NCBI GenBank assembly: GCA_035527715.1
Contig: DATKZY010000131.1
Span: 1-16,529 of the forward strand
Reading direction: 5' to 3'
DNA length: 16,529 bases
Source of the DNA: DSUN01 sp035527715
GTDB lineage: Bacteria; Planctomycetota; PUPC01; DSUN01
Below the pieces are notes generated by a model. That model made no database searches. It had not been told where the DNA came from and saw only the letters and a program-made list of their open reading frames with translations. Below, piece after piece: positions 1 through 7,904 of this stretch. A program made the position numbers and the translations under genes. The number at the start of each line of letters is the position of its first letter. Positions within the stretch are counted from its first letter, which is position 1.

Positions 1-1535
1 GTGACCAGGAGCCCGCGGTCGTAGAAGGGCTCGAAGGGGCTCGGCTTGCTGGTCAGGAGCGGGCAGAAGCTGATCGCCGCCAGCCGCTCCTGCTTGCTCA
101 GTCGGACGCGATAGACGGCGGGCACGTCGCCTACCTTCCCCCACTCCTTCTCCTGCTCGTTCCTGACGAAGGGGAAGCGGATCGCCGCCTTCTGGCCCTT
201 GATCGAGAGGATGTCGGCAAGGTCGGGAGGCAAGATGTCCAGCGGAAACGCCGCCTGCGGCGAGAGGAGGATGAATTCCGCCAGCTCGTACCGCGCTTCG
301 GGAATGCACGTGAGCGTGAGGACGCGCGTGCCGAAGCCGTCGGGGTAGAAGTAGTAGTCTTCCACGGGCAGGTCGCCATTGACCCGGTAGTTGAAGTCGC
401 ACGACTGGTAGTTCCAGCGGACGTGTACCCGGGCCGCGGTGGACTCCAGGATCTCGACTCGGCCGTATCGGAGTTCCTTGTCCATCAGCGGCTCCGGGCA
501 GTCGGTGAAGCCGGTGTTGGGCGAGTGCCGCTCGGCCCACTCGTAGCACAGGCCGGTGTTGTGCCGGCCCGCCCAGAACGGGATGTAGCTCGAGCCCCGC
601 CAGAAGACCCACCGCGCGCCGTTGGGCAGGAACACGACCACGTCCTGCAACTGCGGCGCCCAGGCCTCGTCGTAGTTGAGCGAGGTGTACTTCCCGTTGA
701 CGACGGACAAGATCGGCGCGTCGTAGCGCAATGCCGTGCTCACGGCGCCGAAGGCCGGCCAGTTCGGCGGCTTGGGCACGATCATCACCCGAATCTGCTT
801 GTGCCAAAGCTCCTTGCCATCGGCCGCCGTGATGGCCACGTGCAGCACGTCCCGCTCCAGCGTCTTCGAGCACGAGCCGAGCGCCAGGCCCACTTGTGCT
901 TTGCTGCCCTGTGCCAACGGCATTGCGGCAGTCGCCCTCTTCTGCGGCGCCGATCCGTACCACACCGTGGCGTGGGCCGCGGGAACATCGCCGCTACGGC
1001 TCAGCGCGGCCACCTCCACGCTCGCCTTCTGGCCACCCGCGAGCAGCAGCCAGTCGGCCGGCACCAGGATCGTCCCGAGGTCTACCGGGTGGATCAGCTT
1101 GTCAGGCAGGGCGACGGCCTCCGCCTCGAACGCCGGCGGGGTCACTTGCGCCCGCGCCAACTCCGCGGGCTCGCCCTGCGGCATGGCTCCTGCCCATAGC
1201 GCGATCTCCGACGGCCACGCTTCCAGGGCGACCCGGCCGAAATACGGCGGCCCCTTGCCCGCGAAGGTCACCGCTTGGCGGCTGACCTCCTTCCCCTGGC
1301 GATAGCCGACCACAACGAATTGCTCCGTCGGCTTCGAGGCCGACGCGGTCTCCACGACGGCATCGGGCGGCCGGCCGACGCGTTCCAGCGCGAAAGGCGG
1401 GCACCACGGATGCCACTGCTCAACCTGGAGCTTCGCTTTCATCGGGGGTTGGCCCTTCTCGGCCGCCTCGGCCGGGCAGAAGGCGACCAGGCACAGCAGG
1501 CAAGTTGCCGCCAATGCGCGAACCACGGAGTTCAC
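1..1535 (-). CDS. Exported protein of unknown function, partial (3' end beyond window)
   Basis: An uninterrupted reading frame of 511 codons runs from a GTG at 1535 to the window edge with no stop, so the C-terminus is missing. The start is set by the GTGA overlap with the stop codon of the upstream gene (1535-1532), which suggests translational coupling, and by the export signal it opens: basic start, hydrophobic stretch LAATCLLCLVAFC, likely cleavage after AEA near residue 25. The rest is soluble and looks beta-rich. Residues about 295-335 are dense in aromatics (motif WVFWRGSSYIPFW at about 307-319), and about 380-410 holds YYFYPDGFGTRVLTL. I do not recognise a named family. Stretches like WRGSSYIP recall uncharacterised planctomycete secreted proteins, but that is memory, not a search. 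An internal ATG further on (protein MKAKLQVEQ) would lose the signal peptide and is less likely. It probably works with the cytochrome-like protein encoded just upstream. Confidence 0.85.
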   Translation of the reverse strand, partial: MNSVVRALAATCLLCLVAFCPAEAAEKGQPPMKAKLQVEQWHPWCPPFALERVGRPPDAVVETASASKPTEQFVVVGYRQGKEVSRQAVTFAGKGPPYFGRVALEAWPSEIALWAGAMPQGEPAELARAQVTPPAFEAEAVALPDKLIHPVDLGTILVPADWLLLAGGQKASVEVAALSRSGDVPAAHATVWYGSAPQKRATAAMPLAQGSKAQVGLALGSCSKTLERDVLHVAITAADGKELWHKQIRVMIVPKPPNWPAFGAVSTALRYDAPILSVVNGKYTSLNYDEAWAPQLQDVVVFLPNGARWVFWRGSSYIPFWAGRHNTGLCYEWAERHSPNTGFTDCPEPLMDKELRYGRVEILESTAARVHVRWNYQSCDFNYRVNGDLPVEDYYFYPDGFGTRVLTLTCIPEARYELAEFILLSPQAAFPLDILPPDLADILSIKGQKAAIRFPFVRNEQEKEWGKVGDVPAVYRVRLSKQERLAAISFCPLLTSKPSPFEPFYDRGLLV

Positions 1536-3982
1536 TCAATTCTGGGCCGGACCACTTCGGCGCGCGCTTGGGCCTCCGCGTTCTCATACGCGCCGAAGAA
1601 GTCCGAGTTGGCGTCGAGCCAGAGGGTGATGCGGTGGAGTTCCTCCGGCGCGAGCTTCACGTCGTAGTGGCCCTTGTCGAGGAGCGCCAGGAGCCTGGAC
1701 GCCCGCGCCCCGAACCTGCCAGGAATCGTTCGGGGCGACGTGAAGCCGTCGAAGCCCGGGTTGAACTTGGCCCCGTGGTGGAACGCGTAGGGATACATGT
1801 TCCGGTACGAGGCGTACCAGCGGTACGGGTCCTTCTGCCAGTCTCCCACGCCGAGGCCAATGACCTTGGGCTTGCCGGCCTCCTTGACGTGGCACGCGAC
1901 GCAGTGCTTATCGAGGACGGGCTGGACGAGTCGCGGGAAGCTGAGCGGGTTGGAGCCTTCGACATCGGGCGCGATCTCCGACGGGGCGCGGCGGAAGGCG
2001 AGGCCGACCTCTCGGACGCGGATGCCCGCCGAGCGCTCCTTGCGGTTGTGGCAGCCGGAGCAGATGAGCTTCTCTCCGCCGTGCACGTAGGTGGCGCTGC
2101 GCATGGACTGCACGGCGAGGCCACGCTCGTCGAGGGCCTGGAACAGGACGCCCTTGCCCGGCGGCAGCCAGAAGTACGCGCTGCCGTCCTCCTCCACCGG
2201 CACGGTGCCGAGCACGGCGCGGGCGCCCGTCTCGCAGCCGTAGCCGATCTGCGGCTCGTGGTGCAGCGGCGTGCTCTTCGGCAGCACGTGGACGATGCGC
2301 AGTGCCTTGATCCTTGTGCCCTGCGGATAGGGGAGGATGCTGTCGTAGACGTCCACGAGGCCGACGATGGCCTTCTCGCGCATGCCGGCGCTCTGCGGGT
2401 CGAGCGAATGCTCGTCGCCTGGCTGCTTGTAGGTGGGGTTGGCCGCAAGGCGCGCCGGCTCGCCCGCCGCGGGGATCAGCGGGGGGGCGGGTCGCGCCTT
2501 GAGGGGTACCGGCCCGAGGCACGCGATGTTCGGGTCCCAGTAGAGCAGCTCGCGGTTCCCGAAGGCGTCGAGCAGGCAGATTCCGTACTTGCCGCCGCGG
2601 TCGTAGACGCACAGGTGGTAGTTCTCGCTGAGGGGCCAAGCCGTGCCGTAGACCTGAGCGCCGCGCTCGCCCGTCTCCACGAAGCCCATCTCGGGCGTCA
2701 GCCGCCTCACCGGCCCCATCGCGTCGTCGTCGGGCACCCGCGGGTCAATGAGGATGAACGAGCCGAATGCCTGGCCGTGGTGGGGAGCGGCCGTGGCCAC
2801 GTAGCGGGGCGAGCCGGGGATGGCCCGCACGCTGAGCTCCATGTCGGGGTTGTCGTCGTGCCTGGGCTTGAAGTTGCCGTGCAGGGCGCGGGCGTCGCGG
2901 CCGTCGGGGGTGGTGAGCCAGGCGTGGTGGGCCTGGTTGTGCCCCCGGTCCACGTAGTCCCAGCGCGAGTAGACGATCATCCCGTCGTTGTTCAGGCTCG
3001 GGTGCCACTCGTTCGCCTCGTGGTGGCTCAGGCGCATCAGGCCGCCGCCGTCAGCGTCCATCGCGTGGAGGGTGTAGAGGGGCACCTGGCGCGGGTGGCA
3101 GCGGCCGAAGCCGCCGCGGCGCTCGGAGATGAACACGATGCGGCCGTCGGCCAGCCAGCTCGGGTGCAGGTCATTCCAGGAGCCGTCGGTGAGTTGCGCG
3201 AGCTGCGTGCCATCCGCGTCGATGCGGAAGACGTGGTAGGAGCGCTCTGGGCTCCAGCGGCCGGCCTTCGGCGCGCCGACGCCGCACTCGGCATAGGAGA
3301 AGAGGATCGTGCGCGCGTCGTAGGACAGCGCGGGCTGGAGGGCGGAGCCACCGGCGAGCTTGCTGCCCTTCAGCCGGCCTGATTCCACCACCGCATCCGC
3401 CAGCAGGCCCCGCGCGCGCGGCTCGGTGCCGAACGCGCCCTCGAGCACGAAGATCCCGCCGCCCGGGGCCGCGGCCCAGCCGAAGTACTGGTCGCACATG
3501 TGGTCAACCCGCGAGCGGTGGCGCTTGGCGAAGAGGATGGACGTGAAGTCGAGGAGCGGGTTGGCGAAGGCGATCTTCCGCCGCAGCGCGCAGGCATCGT
3601 GGTAGAGCGCCAGCCGTCCCTCAGCGTCGGTTGTGGGAACCTGGGCTGCCCTGGCCTGGAGCGCGTCGAGCGCCTCGGTGAGAGGCCTGACGCCGTCGGT
3701 GGGTACCGTTTGCTGCAAGTCCGTCAGGAGCGCCCGCGCGCGCCGCAGCACGATGTCCGCCGGGTCGCGGTCCTTCTCGGTGACGAGCGCCTCCGGGTGG
3801 AACGCCTGCGCCGCGACCCGCTTGAACCAATCGAGGCGCTTGAGGTCCTTGGCGAGCTGCTCGTGCTGGACGCGGCACTCGTCCTTCAGGAGTTCCGGGA
3901 AGGGCTTCTCCTGCGCGGTTGCGACCGCCACCGCCGCGCACAGAAGCCCCGCCGGCAGTGCCTTGGTCATTCTCATCCGCAT
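1532..3982 (-). CDS. Exported TolB-propeller/di-haem c-type cytochrome protein, hydrazine synthase alpha-like architecture
   Basis: This 816-residue protein starts at ATG 3982. An AGGAG at 3989-3993 lies 6 nt upstream, and the start opens a signal peptide (MRMRMTKALPAGLLCAAVAV, cleavage near ATA-Q). A longer frame to 4117 is rejected because it would begin upstream of the likely promoter. After a helical N-terminal part (about 25-160) come PD40/TolB-like propeller repeats with HPSW/HPSL turns (about 190-450). A middle domain (about 540-635) contains LGTVPVEEDGSAYFWLP. Two c-type haem motifs follow: CSGCH (C641, C644, H645) and CVACH (C694, C697, H698). The C-terminus (about 755-800) resembles planctomycete cytochrome tails. 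This order matches the hydrazine synthase alpha-subunit type (HZS_alpha middle domain), which is also common in non-anammox planctomycetes. No beta/gamma subunit genes are present, so hydrazine synthesis is not implied. A periplasmic electron-transfer or oxidoreductase role is inferred. Confidence 0.93.
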   Translation of the reverse strand: MRMRMTKALPAGLLCAAVAVATAQEKPFPELLKDECRVQHEQLAKDLKRLDWFKRVAAQAFHPEALVTEKDRDPADIVLRRARALLTDLQQTVPTDGVRPLTEALDALQARAAQVPTTDAEGRLALYHDACALRRKIAFANPLLDFTSILFAKRHRSRVDHMCDQYFGWAAAPGGGIFVLEGAFGTEPRARGLLADAVVESGRLKGSKLAGGSALQPALSYDARTILFSYAECGVGAPKAGRWSPERSYHVFRIDADGTQLAQLTDGSWNDLHPSWLADGRIVFISERRGGFGRCHPRQVPLYTLHAMDADGGGLMRLSHHEANEWHPSLNNDGMIVYSRWDYVDRGHNQAHHAWLTTPDGRDARALHGNFKPRHDDNPDMELSVRAIPGSPRYVATAAPHHGQAFGSFILIDPRVPDDDAMGPVRRLTPEMGFVETGERGAQVYGTAWPLSENYHLCVYDRGGKYGICLLDAFGNRELLYWDPNIACLGPVPLKARPAPPLIPAAGEPARLAANPTYKQPGDEHSLDPQSAGMREKAIVGLVDVYDSILPYPQGTRIKALRIVHVLPKSTPLHHEPQIGYGCETGARAVLGTVPVEEDGSAYFWLPPGKGVLFQALDERGLAVQSMRSATYVHGGEKLICSGCHNRKERSAGIRVREVGLAFRRAPSEIAPDVEGSNPLSFPRLVQPVLDKHCVACHVKEAGKPKVIGLGVGDWQKDPYRWYASYRNMYPYAFHHGAKFNPGFDGFTSPRTIPGRFGARASRLLALLDKGHYDVKLAPEELHRITLWLDANSDFFGAYENAEAQARAEVVRPRIE

Positions 3983-3988
3983 AACGCG

Positions 3989-3993
3989 CTCCT
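3989..3993 (-). promoter_or_regulatory. Ribosome binding site for the cytochrome-like gene
   Basis: On the minus strand this reads AGGAG, 6 nt before ATG 3982. It decides between that start and the upstream in-frame start at 4117. Two further in-frame ATGs follow within four codons (MRMRM) and could also be used, changing only a few residues of the signal peptide. Confidence 0.7.
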
Positions 3994-4010
3994 GTCCGGC
4001 CATCGCCCGC

Positions 4011-4039
4011 ATTCTAGCTTGTGGCGGCACCCCGCGCAA
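4011..4039 (-). promoter_or_regulatory. Candidate sigma70-type promoter of the cytochrome-like operon
   Basis: On the minus strand TTGCGC (4039-4034) and TAGAAT (4016-4011) are separated by exactly 17 nt. Transcription would begin near 4004, about 20 nt before the ATG at 3982 and 10 nt before its ribosome binding site. This supports the short form of the protein. The match was read by eye and no start-site data exist. Confidence 0.5.
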
Positions 4040-4162
4040 GAGCGTGATGAGGAGCCGTGGGTACGACGGATAGGACCACTGGAGCGCGCGGGGCCGGCCC
4101 TTTCGGCGAGCGCTCATAGGATGGCCTCACCAGCCAACTTAGAGCTTTCGCTGAGACTCCAA

Positions 4163-4180
4163 TGGCCAAGGCTTTGGCCA
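4163..4180. repeat. Perfect inverted repeat (7-bp stem, 4-nt loop)
   Basis: TGGCCAA (4163-4169) pairs perfectly with TTGGCCA (4174-4180) around a GGCT loop. It lies in the divergent intergenic region and has no T-run on either side. It could be an RNA hairpin or part of a dispersed intergenic repeat. Confidence 0.6.
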
Positions 4181-4206
4181 GAAGTGACTGGGCAGAGTCG
4201 TAGCGC

Positions 4207-4234
4207 CGCCCCTCTCCCATTTCGGAGAGGGGCG
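4207..4234. repeat. Strong GC-rich palindrome (11-bp stem, 6-nt loop), REP-like
   Basis: Positions 4207-4217 (CGCCCCTCTCC) pair perfectly with 4224-4234 around the loop CATTTC. Palindromes built on CCCCTCTCC/GGAGAGGGG are common dispersed REP-like elements in many GC-rich bacterial genomes, which is the most economical reading here. No T-tract follows in either direction, so an intrinsic terminator is less likely. Confidence 0.6.
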
Positions 4235-4266
4235 TCACGTCAGATGATTCCCCCAAGGGGAACAGA

Positions 4267-4452
4267 ATGACAACGAAACCACTGAAGAGCTTTGCCGCAG
4301 GCGGTGTCGGGGCGGCGATACTGACGTCGCTCAGGGCTCGGTGGAGGGATGAGATTGAGCGGGCGATGGCGAGTTTGAGGCAGGCGGAGTGGGGAAGGAG
4401 GATGGGAAGGGGAATAGGACTGACTGCCTGCGTAGCGACTTGGGTGGTGTGA
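4267..4452 (+). pseudogene. Small ORF, possibly a frameshifted remnant of a short PVC protein
   Basis: A 61-codon frame starts at ATG 4267 with a GGGG-type ribosome binding site inside the right arm of a TTCCCC/GGGGAA hairpin (4248-4262). Its N-terminus, MTTKPLKSFAAGGVGAAI, resembles the start of short uncharacterised PVC-group proteins that I recall as beginning KPLKxFRAGxVxAxV. After about residue 42 that likeness is lost, but another frame near 4392 reads GKEDGKGNRTDCLRSDL, similar to the charged later part of the same proteins. One frameshift around 4385-4395 would join the two. This is recollection-based and the ORF may be meaningless. Confidence 0.3.
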
Positions 4453-4490
4453 TGGAGGCAGCCCCCACCCTCCTGGACGGAAGGAACCAC

Positions 4491-4519
4491 TGGACATCGG
4501 CGGGGCCGCTGGGTAGACT
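4491..4519 (+). promoter_or_regulatory. Candidate sigma70-type promoter of the tandem methyltransferase-propeller operon
   Basis: TGGACA (4491-4496) and TAGACT (4514-4519) are separated by 17 nt. Transcription would begin near 4526, leaving a leader of about 65 nt before the GTG at 4593. It is the best match in the leader region, judged by eye. Confidence 0.45.
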
Positions 4520-4580
4520 ACTGGCTAGTTCGGGCCGCAGTGGCCGCGACATCGTCGGGAACCGTGTTCTCGCTCTGTCT

Positions 4581-4585
4581 AGGAG
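4581..4585 (+). promoter_or_regulatory. Ribosome binding site fixing the GTG start at 4593
   Basis: AGGAG lies 7 nt before GTG 4593. The nearby ATG at 4588 is in another frame and stops after two codons. The open frame continues upstream to a GTG at 4389, but that extension has no protein-like character here and would precede the promoter. Confidence 0.65.
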
Positions 4586-4592
4586 TGATGCC

Positions 4593-7500
4593 GTGAAGCC
4601 AAGCACAGCCGCTGGCCTGTGCCGTCGCGCCGCAGTCCTTTGCCTCTTCATCCCAGGGGCGACATTGGGAGCGGAGGCGGCTGCGGGTGCTAGCATTGAC
4701 CCTGGGGCCGCCGCGCATGCGCGGCAGATCCTTGAGGCCACTGGTGTCAGGGGCGGCCTCATCGTCCACCTCGGCTGTGGCGACGGGAAGCTCACGGCGG
4801 CGCTGCGCGCCAGCGATAGCTACCTCGTCCACGGCCTCGATCGCGACCCGGCCCACGTCGCCAAGGCGCGCCAGCACATCGGGTCGCTCGGCCTCTACGG
4901 GCCGGTCTCCGTGGACCTGCTGCGGGACGCACGGCTGCCCTACACGGACAACCTGGTGAACCTGCTCGTGGCGCAGGACATGGGCGATCTGCCCATGGCC
5001 GAGGTGATGCGGGTACTCGCGCCCAACGGCGCGGCCTACGTGCGGCGCGACGGGGCGTGGACGAAGGCGGTGAAGCCGCGGCCAGCCGAGATCGACGAGT
5101 GGACGCACTACCTTCACGACGCCAGCAACAACGCCGTGGCGCACGACTCCGTGGTCGGCCCGCCGAGGCACCTCCAGTGGGTCGGCAGCCCGAAATGGGC
5201 TCGCCATCACGACCACATGGCCAGCATGTCCGCCCTCGTGTCGGCCGGCGGCCGCATCTTCTACATCATGGACGAGGGTCCGAAGGAGACGATCCTGCTT
5301 CCGCCGGTCTGGTCCCTCGTGGCCCGGGACGCCTTCAGCGGCGTGGTGCTCTGGAAACGCCCCATCGAGACCTGGTGCACACACCTGTGGCCGCTGAAGA
5401 GCGGGCCGAATCAACTGCCCCGACGCCTTGTCACCGACGGCAAGGTGGTCTACGTAACCCTGGGGCTCGACGCGCCCGTGTCGGCCCTGGACGCCGCGAC
5501 CGGCGAAACGCTGCGGACGTGGAAGGAAACACAGTTCGCGGAGGAGATGGTCCTGTCCCGAGGCGTGTTGTTCGTGCAGTGCCTTCAGGGGCCCTCGCGG
5601 CTGAACGCTTACCGGCCGAAGAAAACGGACATCTGGGCCAATTGCCGGCCCGCCGAGGGCGCCTGGGACAAGCAGCCCCGCACCCTCCATGCCATCGAGG
5701 CCGAGAGCGGCAAGACGCTTTGGGCCAAGGCGTTCAGCATAGCGCCATTGACCCTGGCCGCGGATGACAGGCGGGTCTACTTCTACGATGGCCAGCGCGT
5801 GGCTTCGGCGGACCGAACCAATGGCGAGCCGCTGTGGCAGTCGGAGCCGGTCAAGTGCGCCCCCAGCCTGAGCCCTGCGTACGGCCCGACCCTCGTCGTA
5901 TACGGGAACGTGGTGCTGCTCTCCGCGGAGAGGAAGACGATGCACGGGTTCGACGCGGCGACGGGACGAAAGCTTTGGTCGGCGCCTCACCTGCCCGGGG
6001 GCCATCAGTCGCCCGAGGACCTGCTGGTGGTCCAGGGGCTGGTCTGGTGCGGGGTGGGCAACGTCACGGGGCGGGACCCGCAAACGGGCGAGGTCAAGGG
6101 CCAGGTGCCCCCCGACGCGGCGTCGTACTGGTTCCACCACAGGTGCCATCGCGCCAAGGCGACGGACCGCTATGTCCTCCTGTCGCGCACCGGGATCGAG
6201 TTCGTCGATCTCGCCGCCAAGCACTGGGTCAACAACAACTGGGTCCGGGGCGGCTGCATCTACGGCGTGATGCCGTGCAACGGGCTGGTCTACGCGCCGC
6301 CGCATGCGTGCGGATGCTACCTGGAGGGCAAGCTCTTCGGGTTCAACGCCCTGGCGCCGGCATCGCCCCTGCTGGCGCAACTCAAGGCGGTCCCAGACGA
6401 GGGTCGCCTCGAGAAGGGGCCGGCCTATGGCGCCGCGGCGGCCCAGCCCGGCCCTTCCGCCGCGGACTGGCCGACCTATCGCCACGACCCGGCCCGAAGC
6501 GGCGCTTCCGAGGCGGGCGGTCCGACCGGCCTCGGGGCGAAGTGGCAGGCGAAGCTCGGCGGCCGGCTGAGCAGCCCGACGATTGCGGACGGCCGGGTCT
6601 TCGTGGCGTCCATCAACGCGCATGCGGTGCATGCGCTCGATGCCGACACAGGGAAGCCGCTCTGGCAGTTCACGGCCGGCGGCAGGGTGGATTCGCCTCC
6701 GACGATCTGCGGCGGCCTGGCGGTCTTCGGTTGCGCCGATGGCTGGGTCTACGCCCTGCGAGCCTCCGACGGGGCCCTGGCGTGGCGTTTCCGGGCCGCG
6801 CCCATCGAGCGGCGAATCGTGGCGTTCGAGCAACTCGAATCGTCGTGGCCCGTGAGCGGCAGCGTGCTGGTGCTGAACGGCACGGCGTATGCCGTGGCGG
6901 GCCGCTCGGCTTTCCTCGACGGCGGCCTGCGTCTTCTCCTGCTCGACGCAGGCACCGGGCGCAAGCTGTCGGAGACGGTCATTGACTACGGCGACCCTGA
7001 AGCCAGCCGCGAGCTCCACGCGAAGCTCAAGGGCTGCACCGACATGCCAGTCGCCCTGCCGGACATCCTCTCGAGCGACGGGCGGAACGTCTACCTGCGG
7101 TCCCAGGCCTTCGACCTGAAGGGCGGCGAGAAGAGCACAAGGCCCCTCCTCGCCAACGATCAGGTGGGCGAGGACGCACACCTGTTCGCCCGCACGGGCT
7201 TCCTCGACGACGCCTGGTTCTCCCGCTCCTACTGGCTCTATGGCCGCGGGATCGTGGGCCTGCACGGCTATCCGGCCGGCTTCGAGCAGTGGTGCGAGCC
7301 GGCGTGGTATGCGCCGTCAGGCAGGCTCCTCGTGTTCAATGCCGACACGGTGTACGGATTCGGCCGCAAGCCGGAGTTCCAACTCAACTCGGCGGCCTAC
7401 GAGTACCGCTTCTTCGCTGCCGCACGGACCCTGCCGGCGGCGGACTACCAGAAGGCGATCGCGAACGTGACGGAGAAGGGGAAGCCCAAGGGATACCATT

Positions 7501-7886
7501 CCGACTGGCAAGTGCGCCGGGCGCTGGCGCCCTCTCAGTTGAGCGCGGCGGCCTACCGGTGGTCCATGGACCGGCCGCCGTTCGAGGCACGCGCGCTCGT
7601 CCTCGCGGGCGGCACGCTGTTTGCCGCCGGGCCGCCGGAGGTCCTGAATCAGACGAAGGCATTCTTCCGCCTGGACGATCCCGAGACGAAGGCCGCGCTG
7701 GCCGACGGGGCCGCCGCGCTGGCCGGCACGAAGGGAGCGCGGCTCTGGGCGCTCGCGGCGCGCGACGGCGCGAAGCTGGCCGAGATCGCACTCGAATCGC
7801 CGCCCGTCTTCGATGGCATGGCCGCAGCGAAGGGCCGCCTGTACCTCTCCACGCTGGCAGGCCAGGTTGTCTGCCTGGGCGAGTAG
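4593..7886 (+). CDS. Exported SAM-methyltransferase-like / PQQ beta-propeller fusion protein, copy A
   Basis: This 1,097-residue protein begins at a GTG with a basic, hydrophobic signal peptide (core AAVLCLFIPGATLG, cleavage near residue 25-30). Residues about 45-165 form a class I methyltransferase-like domain: glycine motif VHLGCGDGKL (58-67), acidic end of strand 2 in HGLDRD (D83), then LPYTDNLVNLLVA. A conserved linker, DEWTHYLHD (from 168), leads to a first propeller with BamB/PQQ-type repeats such as LDAATGETL and FDAATGRKLWS. A second propeller starts at DWPTYRHDPARSG (from 625) and has LDADTGKPLWQF. Between them are HHRCHR and four Cys at 555, 562, 573 and 575, spaced as in copy B. 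I do not see the vicinal Cys-Cys of quinoprotein alcohol dehydrogenases, so PQQ binding and catalysis are unproven. The gene is 18 nt upstream of copy B, in an apparent operon. The substrate is unknown. Confidence 0.93.
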   Translation: MKPSTAAGLCRRAAVLCLFIPGATLGAEAAAGASIDPGAAAHARQILEATGVRGGLIVHLGCGDGKLTAALRASDSYLVHGLDRDPAHVAKARQHIGSLGLYGPVSVDLLRDARLPYTDNLVNLLVAQDMGDLPMAEVMRVLAPNGAAYVRRDGAWTKAVKPRPAEIDEWTHYLHDASNNAVAHDSVVGPPRHLQWVGSPKWARHHDHMASMSALVSAGGRIFYIMDEGPKETILLPPVWSLVARDAFSGVVLWKRPIETWCTHLWPLKSGPNQLPRRLVTDGKVVYVTLGLDAPVSALDAATGETLRTWKETQFAEEMVLSRGVLFVQCLQGPSRLNAYRPKKTDIWANCRPAEGAWDKQPRTLHAIEAESGKTLWAKAFSIAPLTLAADDRRVYFYDGQRVASADRTNGEPLWQSEPVKCAPSLSPAYGPTLVVYGNVVLLSAERKTMHGFDAATGRKLWSAPHLPGGHQSPEDLLVVQGLVWCGVGNVTGRDPQTGEVKGQVPPDAASYWFHHRCHRAKATDRYVLLSRTGIEFVDLAAKHWVNNNWVRGGCIYGVMPCNGLVYAPPHACGCYLEGKLFGFNALAPASPLLAQLKAVPDEGRLEKGPAYGAAAAQPGPSAADWPTYRHDPARSGASEAGGPTGLGAKWQAKLGGRLSSPTIADGRVFVASINAHAVHALDADTGKPLWQFTAGGRVDSPPTICGGLAVFGCADGWVYALRASDGALAWRFRAAPIERRIVAFEQLESSWPVSGSVLVLNGTAYAVAGRSAFLDGGLRLLLLDAGTGRKLSETVIDYGDPEASRELHAKLKGCTDMPVALPDILSSDGRNVYLRSQAFDLKGGEKSTRPLLANDQVGEDAHLFARTGFLDDAWFSRSYWLYGRGIVGLHGYPAGFEQWCEPAWYAPSGRLLVFNADTVYGFGRKPEFQLNSAAYEYRFFAAARTLPAADYQKAIANVTEKGKPKGYHSDWQVRRALAPSQLSAAAYRWSMDRPPFEARALVLAGGTLFAAGPPEVLNQTKAFFRLDDPETKAALADGAAALAGTKGARLWALAARDGAKLAEIALESPPVFDGMAAAKGRLYLSTLAGQVVCLGE

Positions 7887-7904
7887 CACAAAGGAGTCCG
7901 TGCA

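Larger units (their letters stand above)
3983..4592. other. Divergent intergenic region with promoters and hairpins
   Basis: About 610 bp separate the divergent starts at 3982 and 4593. The region holds a minus-strand promoter (4011-4039), a plus-strand promoter (4491-4519), two strong perfect inverted repeats (4163-4180, 4207-4234), a small hairpin (4248-4262) and a short, probably decayed ORF (4267-4452). The stretch 4040-4160 shows nothing recognisable. No oligo-T tract follows either large hairpin on either strand, so they do not look like intrinsic terminators. Confidence 0.7.

Noticed and set aside
423..1305. Plus-strand frames over the partial gene at the left edge
   Set aside because: The minus strand gives one continuous 511-codon frame with a signal peptide and coupled start; the plus frames are short, Arg-rich and mutually overlapping.
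1505..3382. A 625-codon plus-strand open frame opposite the cytochrome gene
   Set aside because: It is antisense to CxxCH and propeller motifs and its translation is low-complexity Val/Ala/Arg/Glu-rich sequence typical of GC-rich shadows.
1532..3982. Calling the gene hzsA (true hydrazine synthase alpha subunit)
   Set aside because: Only the architecture matches; the other subunits and other anammox genes are absent and similar proteins are widespread in bacteria that do not make hydrazine.
4518..7265. A 915-codon open frame on the minus strand opposite copy A
   Set aside because: It mirrors the high-GC third-position bias of the real gene, is rich in Arg/His/Val/Gly without any domain, and the plus strand carries clear methyltransferase and propeller motifs.
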